Below, piece after piece: positions 1 through 7,626 of a stretch of 64,000 bases of DNA (its first letter is position 1; the number at the start of each line of letters is the position of its first letter). The position numbers were made by a program, and so were the translations under genes. The notes beneath the pieces were generated by a model that did not search any database, was not told the DNA's origin, and saw only the letters and a program-made list of their open reading frames with translations. The stretch is from Armatimonadota bacterium (lineage in GTDB: Bacteria > Sysuimicrobiota > Sysuimicrobiia > Sysuimicrobiales > Sysuimicrobiaceae), in the NCBI GenBank assembly GCA_025060455.1, contig JANXBY010000008.1, positions 19,568 to 83,567 of the forward strand, written 5' to 3'.

Positions 1-8
1 TCAGCGAC

Positions 9-866
9 CTACGCCGGCGGCCAGCCCCGGACCAGGGCGTCCGCCACGCGCACCACCCGGGCCATGGTCCGCACGTCGTGCACGCGCACCACGTCCACCC
101 CCGCGGCCACCGCCAGGGCCACCACCGCCGCCGTCCCCTCCACGCGCTCCGGGGGCGGCAGCCCGCCCAAAACCACGCCGATGGTGCTCTTGCGCGACGG
201 GCCTAGCAACACCGGGCAGCCCAGCTCCCGGAACACCCCCAGGTGTCGGACCAACTCCAGGTTGTGCTCGGGCCGCTTTCCGAACCCGAAGCCCGGGTCC
301 ACCACCACACGGTCGCGGGGGATCCCATGCGCCTCCGCCCACCGCACCCGTTCCGCGAGGAAGTCTCGGACCTCCGCCACCACGTCGCGGTAGCGCGGGT
401 CGTCCTGCATGTCCTTCGGCGTGCCCTTCATGTGCATCAGCACCACGCCGCAGCCCGACTCCGCCACCACCCGGACCATCTCCGGGTCCCACCGCAGGGC
501 GCTGATGTCGTTCACCAGGTCCGCACCGGCCCGGAGGGCCTGGCGGGCCACCTCTGCCTTGGTGGTGTCCACGGAGATGGGCACGTCCACCACCTCCCGC
601 AAGGCCCGCACCGCGGGGACCACCCGCCGCAACTCCTCCTCCAGGGGAACGGGGTCTGCACCGGGACGGCTGGACTCTCCGCCCACGTCCAGAAGGTCGG
701 CGCCCTCGGCCACCATCTGCCGTCCCACCTGGACCACCTTCTGCAGCCAGTCCGGACCGGTGAGCAGGCCGTCCCCGCTGAAGGAGTCCGGGGTCACGTT
801 CACCACGCCCATGATCAGGGTGCGCCGCCCGAACTCCAAAAGCCGTCCGCCGCACCGCAGCCGCAT
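9..866 (-). CDS. folP: Dihydropteroate synthase
   Basis: FolP condenses 6-hydroxymethyl-7,8-dihydropterin pyrophosphate with p-aminobenzoate in de novo folate synthesis. It acts in the cytoplasm and is the sulfonamide target. The 285-residue protein has the full set of family signatures: MGVVNVTPDSFS at about 19-30, DVGGESSRPG at 60-69 (the two pterin/PABA loops), DPGFGFGK near 195 and GPSRKS near 222. The ATG at 866 is chosen because it sits in a TGATG overlap with the stop of the upstream ftcD, which implies translational coupling; upstream in-frame codons lie inside ftcD and have no homology. The gene ends 8 bases from the window edge, so any downstream folate gene (folB, folK) is not visible. 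Length is normal for the family. Confidence 0.96.
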   Translation of the reverse strand: MRLRCGGRLLEFGRRTLIMGVVNVTPDSFSGDGLLTGPDWLQKVVQVGRQMVAEGADLLDVGGESSRPGADPVPLEEELRRVVPAVRALREVVDVPISVDTTKAEVARQALRAGADLVNDISALRWDPEMVRVVAESGCGVVLMHMKGTPKDMQDDPRYRDVVAEVRDFLAERVRWAEAHGIPRDRVVVDPGFGFGKRPEHNLELVRHLGVFRELGCPVLLGPSRKSTIGVVLGGLPPPERVEGTAAVVALAVAAGVDVVRVHDVRTMARVVRVADALVRGWPPA

Positions 867-1762
867 CACTCCACCAGCCTCGGCTCCAGCACCCGGTCCA
901 CGACCAGGTTGTCGGCCCTGAGGGCACGCGCCGCCACCTGGGCCAGCGCCTCCGCGGGCACCAGCCCGACGAACTCCGTGCCGCGGACTTCCACCCCGAA
1001 CCGGGCGGCCTCCGCGCAGACCGCCTCGTACAACACGTCCAGGGGTGTCGCGCGGTAGTCCAGCACGTTCACGGAAACCTGGACTCCTCCTCCGGGCAGC
1101 GCCCACCCGTTAGCCTGGATCCCGGGGAGCCCGCCCGAGGACTGCCGGATGCGCCGCGCCACCGCCCGCGCCACCTGCACGTCGTCCGTGGCCAGGGTGA
1201 AGTTCCACGCGATCAACACCTCCCGCGCCCCCGTGGCCGTGGCCCCGGCGGTGGGGTGAACCCTGGGCTCGCCCACGTCGGGGTGGCGGTCGGGCTGCGT
1301 GATGGAGGCCTGCAGCGCCTCGAACCCTCCGCGCCGGATGTAGGGCAACCAGCGGCGCTCCGGGCGCAGGGCGGAGTGGGCGTAGAAGTACACGGGTACG
1401 CGGTACCGGTCCCACAGCGCCTGCGCGAAGGTGCGGCTCAACGCCACGCAGTCGTCCATGGTAACACCCCTCAGGGGGACGAAGGGCACCACGTCCACCG
1501 CACCGATCCTGGGGTGCAGCCCCTGGTGCTGCCGCAGGTCGATGCGCTGCACCGCCACCGCCGCCAGGGCCAGGGCGGCTTCCACCACCGGCTGGGGCGG
1601 CCCCACGAAGGTGAACACGGAGCGGTGGTGCGCCCCGTCCCACGAGTAGTCCAGCAGCCGCACCTCCGGCACGGACCGAACAGCCTGCGCCAGCTCCTCC
1701 ACCACCTCGAGCCGCCGGCCCTCGCTCACGTTGGGCACGCACTCCACCAGGGGCCCAGGCAC
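866..1762 (-). CDS. ftcD: Glutamate formimidoyltransferase (monofunctional FTCD N-domain type)
   Basis: This enzyme moves a formimino (or formyl) group between glutamate and tetrahydrofolate, as in histidine breakdown or 5-formyl-THF recycling. The 298-residue protein starts with the conserved VECVPNVSEGR segment and has HPRIGAVDVVPF around 90-101, which carries substrate-binding residues of the family. It lacks the cyclodeaminase domain of the animal enzyme. GTG at 1762 is preceded by GGGAGG with 5-base spacing. Its last base is shared with the ATG of folP, so both THF genes are one unit. No hut genes are visible, so a role in folate one-carbon repair is as likely as histidine catabolism. 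That last point is inference. Confidence 0.93.
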   Translation of the reverse strand: MPGPLVECVPNVSEGRRLEVVEELAQAVRSVPEVRLLDYSWDGAHHRSVFTFVGPPQPVVEAALALAAVAVQRIDLRQHQGLHPRIGAVDVVPFVPLRGVTMDDCVALSRTFAQALWDRYRVPVYFYAHSALRPERRWLPYIRRGGFEALQASITQPDRHPDVGEPRVHPTAGATATGAREVLIAWNFTLATDDVQVARAVARRIRQSSGGLPGIQANGWALPGGGVQVSVNVLDYRATPLDVLYEAVCAEAARFGVEVRGTEFVGLVPAEALAQVAARALRADNLVVDRVLEPRLVE

Positions 1763-1781
1763 CGGAACCTCCCGTCGCGTG

Positions 1782-1788
1782 TATCATA
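1782..1788. promoter_or_regulatory. Overlapping divergent -10 elements, ftcD / kptA
   Basis: The near-palindrome GTATCATAC reads TATGAT on the minus strand (1788-1783, 20 bases before the ftcD ribosome-binding site begins) and TATCAT on the plus strand (1782-1787, ahead of kptA). No good -35 is seen on either side. If both are used, the polymerases compete for the same bases. Confidence 0.4.
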
Positions 1789-1806
1789 CGCTGGGAGTGT
1801 GTGGCG

Positions 1807-2412
1807 GTGGACCGACGCCGCGCGGAGCGCTTGAGCCGGCTGCTCTCCTTGATCCTCCGGCACCGGCCGGAAGCCTTCGGCCTGGCCCTGGACCCCCACG
1901 GGTGGGTTGACCTGGAAGCGTTGCTGGAAGCCGTCCGCCGCCAGAGGGGCTGGGAGGACGCCACCGTGGCGGACGTACAGGCAGCGGTCAACCTCCCAGG
2001 GCGCCGAAGGTTCGAGGTGAGGGACGGACGGATCCGGGCCCTGTACGGGCACAGCGTGCCCGTACAGCCGGAGGGTTCCCCCCAGCGTCCGCCCGAGTGG
2101 CTGTACCACGGAACCGCGCCGGAGCGGCTCAGGACCATCCTCACGGAGGGCCTGCGGCCCCAGGCGCGCCGGTTCGTGCACCTCTCCCTCACCCCGCTGC
2201 AGGCCCGAGAGGTGGGGCTGCGGCACAGCGCAAACCCCGTGGTTCTCACGGTCCTGGCGCGGCGGGCCCACGAGGCCGGCGTGGCCTTCTACCGCGCCAG
2301 CGCCGACGTGTTTCTGGCGGAGGCAGTCCCTCCTCAGTTCCTCCTGCCGCCGGAGGACCGCCGGACCGTGGCGCCTGCTACTCCCGCACCGGCGAGAAGT
2401 GCACCACCGTGA
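1807..2412 (+). CDS. kptA: RNA 2'-phosphotransferase, Tpt1/KptA family
   Basis: KptA removes an internal RNA 2'-phosphate in two steps using NAD+, giving ADP-ribose 1'',2''-cyclic phosphate. In yeast it finishes tRNA splicing, while its bacterial substrate is poorly known. The protein has the N-terminal winged-helix segment LSLILRHRPEAFGL near 12-25, with the essential His-Arg pair, and the YHGTAPERL motif near 98-106 of the NAD-binding domain. It is about 201 residues, slightly longer than usual, with a Pro/Ala-rich tail. GTG at 1807 is preferred over GTG at 1801 because GGGAG at 1793-1797 then has 9-base spacing. Its last 35 bases overlap the convergent ASCH gene. A nicotinamidase gene follows within 1 kb, which could recycle NAD-derived nicotinamide, but that link is speculative. 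Confidence 0.92.
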   Translation: MDRRRAERLSRLLSLILRHRPEAFGLALDPHGWVDLEALLEAVRRQRGWEDATVADVQAAVNLPGRRRFEVRDGRIRALYGHSVPVQPEGSPQRPPEWLYHGTAPERLRTILTEGLRPQARRFVHLSLTPLQAREVGLRHSANPVVLTVLARRAHEAGVAFYRASADVFLAEAVPPQFLLPPEDRRTVAPATPAPARSAPP

Positions 2413-2725
2413 CCCAGTCCTCGAGGGTCACGGGACGCCCGTAAATCGAGGAGAGGAACTCCAGCAGCTCCTCGTGGCGCCGGAGCTCCGGGTGGTCCCG
2501 CTCGATCTCCCGCGGGGTGAGGTCCTTCACCTGCTTGTACTCGGTGCGGTCGATCACCGCGCTGAAGATCTTCTGACGCTCTCCGAACCGGCGCCCCACG
2601 GTCACCCACACGATCTGGCCCTCGCGGTACTTGTCCCGCTTGTCGCCGAGCCGGATGGTGGCCGTCTTGCGCCCCTGCCGGAGCTGCTCCGCAAACACGC
2701 TCGAGTAAAAGTTCAGCGCGTACAC
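2378..2725 (-). CDS. ASCH/PUA-like domain protein
   Basis: This is a 115-residue single-domain protein resembling small ASCH-fold (PUA-like) proteins, which are predicted RNA-binding or RNA-modifying modules. The visible pattern KTATIRLGDKRDKYREGQ near 20-37 matches the start of the fold, where a turn after the first strands carries basic residues. The C-terminal EDWVTVVHFSPV is the closing strand. GTG at 2725 follows GGAGGGCGAG. The gene lies 10 bases downstream of a small membrane protein gene and overlaps the 3' end of kptA tail to tail. Its neighbourhood with kptA and the RNA-related fold make a role near RNA plausible, but no specific function can be assigned. Confidence 0.8.
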   Translation of the reverse strand: MYALNFYSSVFAEQLRQGRKTATIRLGDKRDKYREGQIVWVTVGRRFGERQKIFSAVIDRTEYKQVKDLTPREIERDHPELRRHEELLEFLSSIYGRPVTLEDWVTVVHFSPVRE

Positions 2726-2735
2726 CTCGCCCTCC

Positions 2736-3197
2736 TCACGGCCGCACCATGGTGACGGTGGCGGTGCGGTCGCCCCGCCGCTTGGAGCCCCGCGCCACCT
2801 CCCGCCCCTGCAGGGTGTAGCGGATGGACACCCGCTGCAGGTCTGCCAGGGCCGGGGTGGTGATCTGGGGCGGCGGGCTAAAGAGCCGGTCCGCGGCCAC
2901 GTCGGTGGCGTCCCGGAAGAACTGCGGCCACTGCGACCGGTCCTGGGGGAGGGCCCGCACGCCGTCCATGGCCACCTCCAGCTCCGCGGCCCCGCCCTCC
3001 AGACGCACCGACCGGACGGTGTTCTGCCCCACGAAGCCCTCCGTGAGGTTCCGCACCACCGCCTCCGGGCTGGGAGGCCGGCGGGACGCCTCGTACCGAG
3101 CCTGGAGGGCCCCCAGGATCACCGCCAGCACCACTACCGTGCCCACGTACACCAGCGTGGGCCGGCGCAGGTCCTCCCTCGCCTTCCTCTTCGCCAA
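2736..3197 (-). CDS. Membrane-anchored protein of unknown function
   Basis: This 153-residue protein is not recognised. It has a short basic N-terminus (KRKAREDLRR), one hydrophobic segment at about residues 14-32 and a soluble remainder, so it is probably a signal-anchor protein with its domain outside the membrane. The C-terminal half looks like a mixed alpha/beta domain with VRSVRLEGGAAELEV and a basic GREVARGSKRRGDR stretch. The TTG at 3197 is the start that keeps the membrane segment intact; the ribosome-binding site is weak. It shares its upstream region with divergent pncA and precedes the ASCH gene by 10 bases, probably one transcript. Confidence 0.72.
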   Translation of the reverse strand: MAKRKAREDLRRPTLVYVGTVVVLAVILGALQARYEASRRPPSPEAVVRNLTEGFVGQNTVRSVRLEGGAAELEVAMDGVRALPQDRSQWPQFFRDATDVAADRLFSPPPQITTPALADLQRVSIRYTLQGREVARGSKRRGDRTATVTMVRP

Positions 3198-3233
3198 CGC
3201 ACCACCCGCCAGGGTGTTTTGGAGTTTGCCCGG

Positions 3234-3241
3234 AGTATACT
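3234..3241. promoter_or_regulatory. Palindromic -10 pair between pncA and the membrane-protein gene
   Basis: AGTATACT is self-complementary and gives TATACT on both strands (plus 3236-3241, minus 3239-3234). It lies 33 bases before pncA and 37 bases before the minus-strand gene. No clear -35 box accompanies either reading. Confidence 0.4.
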
Positions 3242-3274
3242 ATAGACGCCTGAGCTGCGAGGGAGGTGGTGCGC

Positions 3275-3850
3275 GTGCAGCGGGCGGCCCTCATCGTGGT
3301 GGACGTGCAGAACGACTTCTGCCCGGGCGGGGCGCTGGCGGTGCCCGAGGGCGACCGCATCGTGCCGCTGGTGAACTCCCTGGCCCAGGCGTTCGCGCGA
3401 GCCGGGCGTCCCGTGGTGGCCACGCAGGACTGGCACCCGCCGGACCACGTGTCTTTTCGGGACCGGGGCGGGCCGTGGCCGCCCCACTGCGTGCAGGGCA
3501 CTTCCGGGGCGGACCTGCACCCGCAGTTGCGCCGGGAACCCATCACCCACATCGTCCGCAAGGCTTACCGGCCTGACCAGGAGGCGTACTCCGGGTTCCA
3601 GGGCACCGGGCTGGCGGAGCTGCTGCGGGGCCTGGGGGTGGAGGAGGTGTATGTGTGCGGCCTCGCCACCGACTACTGCGTGCACGCCACCGCCCTGGAC
3701 GCCGCGCGGGCGGGATTCCGCACCGTGGTGGTTGAGGACGCAACCCGGCCCGTGTACCCGGACCAAGTGGCCGACCGCCGCAGGGAGTGGGAACAGGCGG
3801 GCGTTCGGGTGGTGCGAACCGAGGAGCTGGTGGCCACCGCTCCCGCTTGA
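3275..3850 (+). CDS. pncA: Nicotinamidase
   Basis: PncA hydrolyses nicotinamide to nicotinate and ammonia, the first step of bacterial NAD salvage; the product is the substrate of PncB, encoded at 56.2 kb. The isochorismatase-fold protein (about 191 residues) shows the catalytic triad context: Asp in VVDVQNDF near 8-15, Lys in VRKAY near 94, and Cys in GLATDYCVHAT near 134-144. It also has the metal site DWHPPDHVSF near 52-61. GTG at 3275 fits GGGAGG at 3261-3266 with 8-base spacing; GTG codons at 3266 and 3269 are too close to it. The 3' end abuts convergent ftsH with a 9-base gap. Confidence 0.95.
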   Translation: MQRAALIVVDVQNDFCPGGALAVPEGDRIVPLVNSLAQAFARAGRPVVATQDWHPPDHVSFRDRGGPWPPHCVQGTSGADLHPQLRREPITHIVRKAYRPDQEAYSGFQGTGLAELLRGLGVEEVYVCGLATDYCVHATALDAARAGFRTVVVEDATRPVYPDQVADRRREWEQAGVRVVRTEELVATAPA

Positions 3851-3859
3851 CCGCGCGGG

Positions 3860-5770
3860 TCAGCTGGCCTCCGGCTTGGGGCGCAGGGACGGCACCACAG
3901 GCGGCGTGGGGGCGGGGCGGGGTGCCGGCTCCCGCTGCGGAGGAGTCGCTTCCGCCTCCAGGGGCTGCCCGGCCAGCAGCCGGTCCAGCTCCTCCGCGTC
4001 CAGGGACTCCTTCTCCAGCAGCGCCCGTGCGATGACCTCCAGCTTGTCCCGGTTCGCCTCGAGGATCTGCTTGGCCCGGCTGTAGCACTCGTCGATGATC
4101 CGCCGGACCTCCTTGTCGATCTCGTAAGCGATCTCCTCGCTGTAGTTCCGGCTCTCCACCAGGTCCCGCCCGAGGAACACCGGCCCGTGCCGCTTGCCCA
4201 GAGACATGGGCCCCAGCTTCTCGGACATCCCGAAGTCCGTGACCATCTTCCGGGCCATGTCCGTGGCCTGCTCGAAGTCGTTCTCCGCGCCCGTGGTGAC
4301 CTCCCCGAACACGATCTCCTCCGCCACGCGGCCGCCCATGGCCACCGTGATCTCGTCCAGCAGCTCCGCCCTCGTTCGGGTGTAGCGGTCCTCCGGAGGC
4401 ATCCCCATCACGTACCCCAACGCCATGCCCCGCGACACGATGGTGACCTTGTGGGGCGGGTCCGCGTGCGGCAGCAGCTTGCGCAGCAGGGCGTGTCCGG
4501 CCTCGTGGAACGCCACCAGCTCTCGCTCCCGCTGCGACAGGACCCGGCTGCGCCGCTGGGGCCCCGCGATGACCCGCTCGATGGCCTCGTCGAACTCCGC
4601 CATGGTGATGCGGCGCTTGTTCCGGCGGGCCGCCAGCAAGGCCGCCTCGTTCACCAGGTTGGCCAGGTCTGCCCCCGAGAACCCCGGCGTGCGCTTGGCC
4701 AGGACGTCCACGTTCACGTCCTCTGCCAGGGGCTTGCCCCGCAGGTGGACTTCCAGGATGGCCTTGCGCCCCTTGGTGTCCGGGTTGTCCACCACGATGC
4801 GGCGGTCGAACCGCCCCGGCCGCAGCAGGGCAGGATCCAGGATGTCCGGACGGTTGGTGGCCGCGATCACGATGATGCCCGCGTTGGGGTCGAACCCGTC
4901 CATCTCCACCAGGAGCTGGTTGAGGGTCTGCTCCCGTTCGTCGTGGCCGCCGCCGAGCCCTGCACCCCGCTGGCGCCCCACCGCGTCGATCTCATCGATG
5001 AAGACCAGGCACGGGGCGTTCTTCTTGGCCTGGTCAAACAGATCCCGCACCCGGGAAGCGCCCACCCCTACGAACATCTCCACGAACTCCGACCCGGAGA
5101 TGGAGAAGAAGGGCACGCCCGCCTCTCCCGCCACCGCCTTCGCCAGGAGGGTCTTCCCGGAGCCCGGTGGGCCCACCAGCAGCACGCCCCGGGGGATCTT
5201 GGCCCCGAGGGCCTGGAACTTCTTCGGGTGCTTGAGGAACTCGATGATCTCCTGCAGCTCCTCCTTGGCCTCGTCCACGCCGGCCACGTCGTCGAAGGTC
5301 ACCTTGGGCTTGGACTCGTGGTGCAGCCGGGCCCGGCTCTTGCCGAAGGACAGGGCCTGGTTGCTGCCCGACTGGGCCTGGCGGATCATGAGGAACCACA
5401 GGCCGATGATCAGCAGCAAGGGCAGGAAGCTGCTCAGGAGGTTCGGCCACGGGGAGTTCCGGGCGGGTGCCTCCACCGCGAACGGAATCCCCTTCTGCCG
5501 CAGGAGGGCCTGGATCTGCAGCGTGGCCTCCTTGGAGTAGGTGGTCCGGAAGGGCTGCCCGTCCCTCCGCTCCCCGGTGATGGTGCTGTTGTCCTCGTTG
5601 AACACCACCTTCCCCACCACCTGGCCCTGTTCCACCAGGGTGAGGAACTCGCTGAAGTCGATGGAGCGGGGCACGGTGCGGGTGCTACGGTACATGGGCA
5701 CCAGCACGAACAGCACCACCGCCACCACCAGCGCCCACACCACCAGGCTGCGCACGTACCGGTTCGTCAC
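3860..5770 (-). CDS. ftsH: ATP-dependent zinc metalloprotease FtsH
   Basis: FtsH is the membrane-bound hexameric AAA+ protease that degrades misfolded membrane proteins and short-lived regulators. The 636-residue protein has TM1 at about 8-27, an extracytoplasmic domain to about 108 and TM2 at 112-129. These precede the AAA module: Walker A GPPGSGKT 200-207, Walker B VFIDEID near 257-262, and a second region of homology with [18 protein letters not shown]. The M41 peptidase follows with HEAGH at 422-426 and a third zinc ligand Asp near 498. The Pro-rich last 30 residues are a variable tail. It lies 21 bases after tilS, without the hpt gene that often sits between them. A TATACT -10 inside tilS gives it a likely promoter of its own. 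Confidence 0.98.
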   Translation of the reverse strand: MTNRYVRSLVVWALVVAVVLFVLVPMYRSTRTVPRSIDFSEFLTLVEQGQVVGKVVFNEDNSTITGERRDGQPFRTTYSKEATLQIQALLRQKGIPFAVEAPARNSPWPNLLSSFLPLLLIIGLWFLMIRQAQSGSNQALSFGKSRARLHHESKPKVTFDDVAGVDEAKEELQEIIEFLKHPKKFQALGAKIPRGVLLVGPPGSGKTLLAKAVAGEAGVPFFSISGSEFVEMFVGVGASRVRDLFDQAKKNAPCLVFIDEIDAVGRQRGAGLGGGHDEREQTLNQLLVEMDGFDPNAGIIVIAATNRPDILDPALLRPGRFDRRIVVDNPDTKGRKAILEVHLRGKPLAEDVNVDVLAKRTPGFSGADLANLVNEAALLAARRNKRRITMAEFDEAIERVIAGPQRRSRVLSQRERELVAFHEAGHALLRKLLPHADPPHKVTIVSRGMALGYVMGMPPEDRYTRTRAELLDEITVAMGGRVAEEIVFGEVTTGAENDFEQATDMARKMVTDFGMSEKLGPMSLGKRHGPVFLGRDLVESRNYSEEIAYEIDKEVRRIIDECYSRAKQILEANRDKLEVIARALLEKESLDAEELDRLLAGQPLEAEATPPQREPAPRPAPTPPVVPSLRPKPEAS

Positions 5771-5791
5771 CGACTGCCTCCTGCGTTGAGC

Positions 5792-7276
5792 TCACGTACG
5801 CCGGCCGCTCCCTCCGGCGGGCAGCTGTTCCCCCAGTATACCATCGGCGCGTTCGCCGTCGGATGAAGGGCCTGCCTCCAGGGGCCAGGCCCGCACCCTC
5901 AGGCAACGGGCCGCGTCCGGGGCGGGCCGGGCGCCGTCGGCCACCCGGTAGCCCACCACCCACAGCACCTCGCCCTCCTCGGTGGCCAACACGGGCACGT
6001 GGTCCCGCACCCACCGGGGAACCTTCAGGTCCACCAACAGGTCCTGGAGCTTACGGGTCCCCACGTTCAGGCGGATCCGATCCCCCGGCTGCCGCGAACG
6101 GACCACCAGGCGGCGGTGTGCCCACCGCTCGTCCAGCTCCGCCTCCCACCGGCCCTGGCGGGGGAATGTGGCCCTTGGCTCCACCGCGGCCTCCACCATC
6201 ACGCCCAGCTCCGGCGAGACCACCCGGCCGGGCACCGCGAGCTCCGCCGGCTCCCCGGCCGCGGGGCCGCCCACGCGGCCCACCCAGAAGCTCCCGGACT
6301 CCCGCCGCACCCGCAGCCCTCCTGGAAGCGTCAGCTCCTGGCCCGCCTGCCCCGTCCGCAGCAACCGACGTGCCTCCTCCACGTGAACGAACGACCCGGC
6401 CCTGAAGTTTCCCGCCAGCTGGCGCAAAAGGCGCCGTTGCAGTGCCACCGGCAGCTGCAGGAAGCGAGGCAACGACACCCTCCAGCCCCCGTCCCCCGGC
6501 TGCGCCAGCTCCCGGAACGTGCGGTGGACCCACTCCGCCCACACCACCTCCTCCTCGCGCACCACCTCCGCTAGCTGACCGAGAAGCTCCACAAGGCGCG
6601 GGCTCTCCGCCACCAGGGCGGGCAAGAGGTGGTGGCGGACCCTGTTGCGCGCCCGCTGAGGATCAAGGTTCGTCTCGTCCTCCCTCCAGCTCTCGCCGCA
6701 GTCAGCGAGGAACTCCCGCAGCGCCTGCCGCCGGCACCACAGCAGCGGCCGGACGACTTGGATCCCATGGGCCACAGGCCGGCTCGGCAGGATGCCCGCA
6801 AGGCCTGTCACCCCTGTGCCCCGCAGCAGGCGCAGTAGCACCGTCTCCGCTTGGTCGTCCAGGGTGTGAGCGGTGGCCACCACCTGCGCGCCGGCCTCCC
6901 GGGCGAGCTCGGCCAGCGCCGCGTAGCGGGCCGTCCGAGCCCGAGCCTCCAGGTTGGCCGCCCCCAGCCCGTGCAGCCGCCGTACGAAAAACGGCAGCTG
7001 CATCCGCCGCGCCAGGTCGGCCACGAAGGCGGCGTCCTCCTCCGCCGCCGGCCGCAGCCCGTGGTTTACGTGCCCCACCGCCACCTCCCACTTCCCTTCC
7101 CCGCTCAGGCGGCTCAGCAGGTGCACCAACGCCACGGAGTCTGCGCCCCCGGAGCAAGCCGCGAGAACCCGGGTGCCGGGAGGGATCAGGCGGTGGTCCT
7201 CCACGGTGCGCCGTACGGTCTCCAGCAACCGCCGGTGGGTGGTGGAGGGTTCGAAGGCGCCTCGCCCCGTGGCCAA
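5792..7276 (-). CDS. tilS: tRNA(Ile)-lysidine synthase
   Basis: TilS uses ATP and lysine to change C34 of tRNA-Ile(CAU) to lysidine, switching its identity from Met to Ile. The protein (about 494 residues) has the N-type ATP pyrophosphatase loop SGGADS at about 42-47 and HVNHGLRP near 75. ATAHTLDDQAETVLLRLLRG lies near 130-149, and a TilS C-terminal domain includes RSRQPGDRIR. The frame stays open into the adjacent tRNA-Met gene, so the true start must lie after it. TTG at 7276 is supported by GAGG at 7288-7285 with 8-base spacing, just beyond the tRNA CCA end. tRNA and tilS may share a transcript, in which case tRNA 3' processing would define the tilS mRNA 5' end. Confidence 0.93.
   Translation of the reverse strand: MATGRGAFEPSTTHRRLLETVRRTVEDHRLIPPGTRVLAACSGGADSVALVHLLSRLSGEGKWEVAVGHVNHGLRPAAEEDAAFVADLARRMQLPFFVRRLHGLGAANLEARARTARYAALAELAREAGAQVVATAHTLDDQAETVLLRLLRGTGVTGLAGILPSRPVAHGIQVVRPLLWCRRQALREFLADCGESWREDETNLDPQRARNRVRHHLLPALVAESPRLVELLGQLAEVVREEEVVWAEWVHRTFRELAQPGDGGWRVSLPRFLQLPVALQRRLLRQLAGNFRAGSFVHVEEARRLLRTGQAGQELTLPGGLRVRRESGSFWVGRVGGPAAGEPAELAVPGRVVSPELGVMVEAAVEPRATFPRQGRWEAELDERWAHRRLVVRSRQPGDRIRLNVGTRKLQDLLVDLKVPRWVRDHVPVLATEEGEVLWVVGYRVADGARPAPDAARCLRVRAWPLEAGPSSDGERADGILGEQLPAGGSGRRT
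5835..5840 (-). promoter_or_regulatory. Extended -10 promoter inside tilS, for ftsH
   Basis: The minus strand reads TGG-TATACT, an extended -10 element, about 65 bases before the ftsH ATG and inside the last codons of tilS. The -35 region is poor, as is usual for extended -10 promoters. Confidence 0.5.
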
Positions 7277-7288
7277 GTTCCTCGCCTC

Positions 7289-7365
7289 TGGTGGCGGCGG
7301 AGGGCTTCGAACCCCCGACACCGCGGGTATGAACCGCGTGCTCTGACCAGCTGAGCTACGCCGCC
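7289..7365 (-). tRNA. tRNA-Met(CAT), elongator type
   Basis: The gene folds into a full cloverleaf: acceptor GGCGGCG/CGCCGCC, D stem GCTC/GAGC, anticodon stem CGCGG/CCGCG around loop TTCATAC, and T-loop TTCGAAG. The CCA is encoded. The paired first base and the absence of three GC pairs next to the anticodon loop argue against an initiator. The loop and general sequence resemble elongator tRNA-Met more than the Ile2 tRNA that TilS modifies. Confidence 0.95.
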
Positions 7366-7373
7366 CCAGGCCG

Positions 7374-7379
7374 AGTATA
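7374..7379 (-). promoter_or_regulatory. -10 box of tRNA-Met
   Basis: TATACT on the minus strand ends 8 bases before the mature tRNA 5' end, so transcription would start nearly at the tRNA. No good -35 is seen. Confidence 0.5.
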
Positions 7380-7431
7380 CCGTACCGGTCCGCCGGGGGC
7401 TACGGGAGGAGGTTCCGAGCACAGAAAGAGC

Positions 7432-7460
7432 GGGAGTCCCGGCCCACCGCCGGGACTCCC
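7432..7460 (-). terminator. Rho-independent terminator of the micro-gene unit
   Basis: A perfect 12-bp inverted repeat (GGGAGTCCCGGC with its complement) encloses a 5-base loop. On the minus strand it is followed by CTCTTTCTG, a modest U-rich run. On the plus strand no T-run follows. It therefore ends transcription coming from the 7584-7612 promoter before tRNA-Met. Confidence 0.65.
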
Positions 7461-7467
7461 CAGGAAT

Positions 7468-7533
7468 CTACCCCATCTCCTCCCGGTGGGCTGGGGTGCG
7501 AGGTTGACTCAACGGCGCACCACCTCCTTTCAT
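7468..7533 (-). CDS. Possible microprotein, 14 or 21 codons
   Basis: A short frame lies between a strong promoter and a perfect terminator hairpin. It opens with ATG at 7533 and also contains an in-frame TTG at 7512, which sits 10 bases after a near-perfect Shine-Dalgarno sequence, AAAGGAGGT. From TTG the peptide is MSQPRTPAHREEMG, hydrophilic and without cysteine or a membrane segment. From ATG it gains seven residues (MKGGGAP). The stop is TAG just before the terminator stem. The peptide matches nothing I know. The unit could equally be a small RNA whose ribosome-binding-like site is incidental, so coding is unproven. It is the only complete transcription unit of this size in the window. 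Confidence 0.35.
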   Translation of the reverse strand: MKGGGAPLSQPRTPAHREEMG

Positions 7534-7583
7534 CGTGGCCACCGGGCCCCGGCGGAGAGATTCGCCGGCGCCTGCTTGCGGGC

Positions 7584-7612
7584 AACGTAGCACGCGGCGT
7601 TGGCGGTGTCAA
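7584..7612 (-). promoter_or_regulatory. Strong sigma-A-type promoter of the micro-gene unit
   Basis: The minus strand has TTGACA at 7612-7607, a 17-base spacer and TACGTT at 7589-7584 with an extended TGC just ahead. This is the only consensus TTGACA here not attached to a normal gene. The predicted transcript starts near 7577 and ends near 7420, about 155 nt. It overlaps the region just upstream of the divergent glycosyltransferase gene. Confidence 0.65.
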
Positions 7613-7626
7613 ACCCGCAGGGTACC

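Noticed and set aside
3848..3863. Inverted repeat between pncA and ftsH (TGACC/GGTCA)
   Set aside because: Only 5 bp with no T-run; too weak to call a terminator.
7289..7365. tRNA(CAT) as the TilS substrate tRNA-Ile2 or as initiator tRNA
   Set aside because: The paired first base, no GGG/CCC anticodon stem and overall sequence fit elongator tRNA-Met best.
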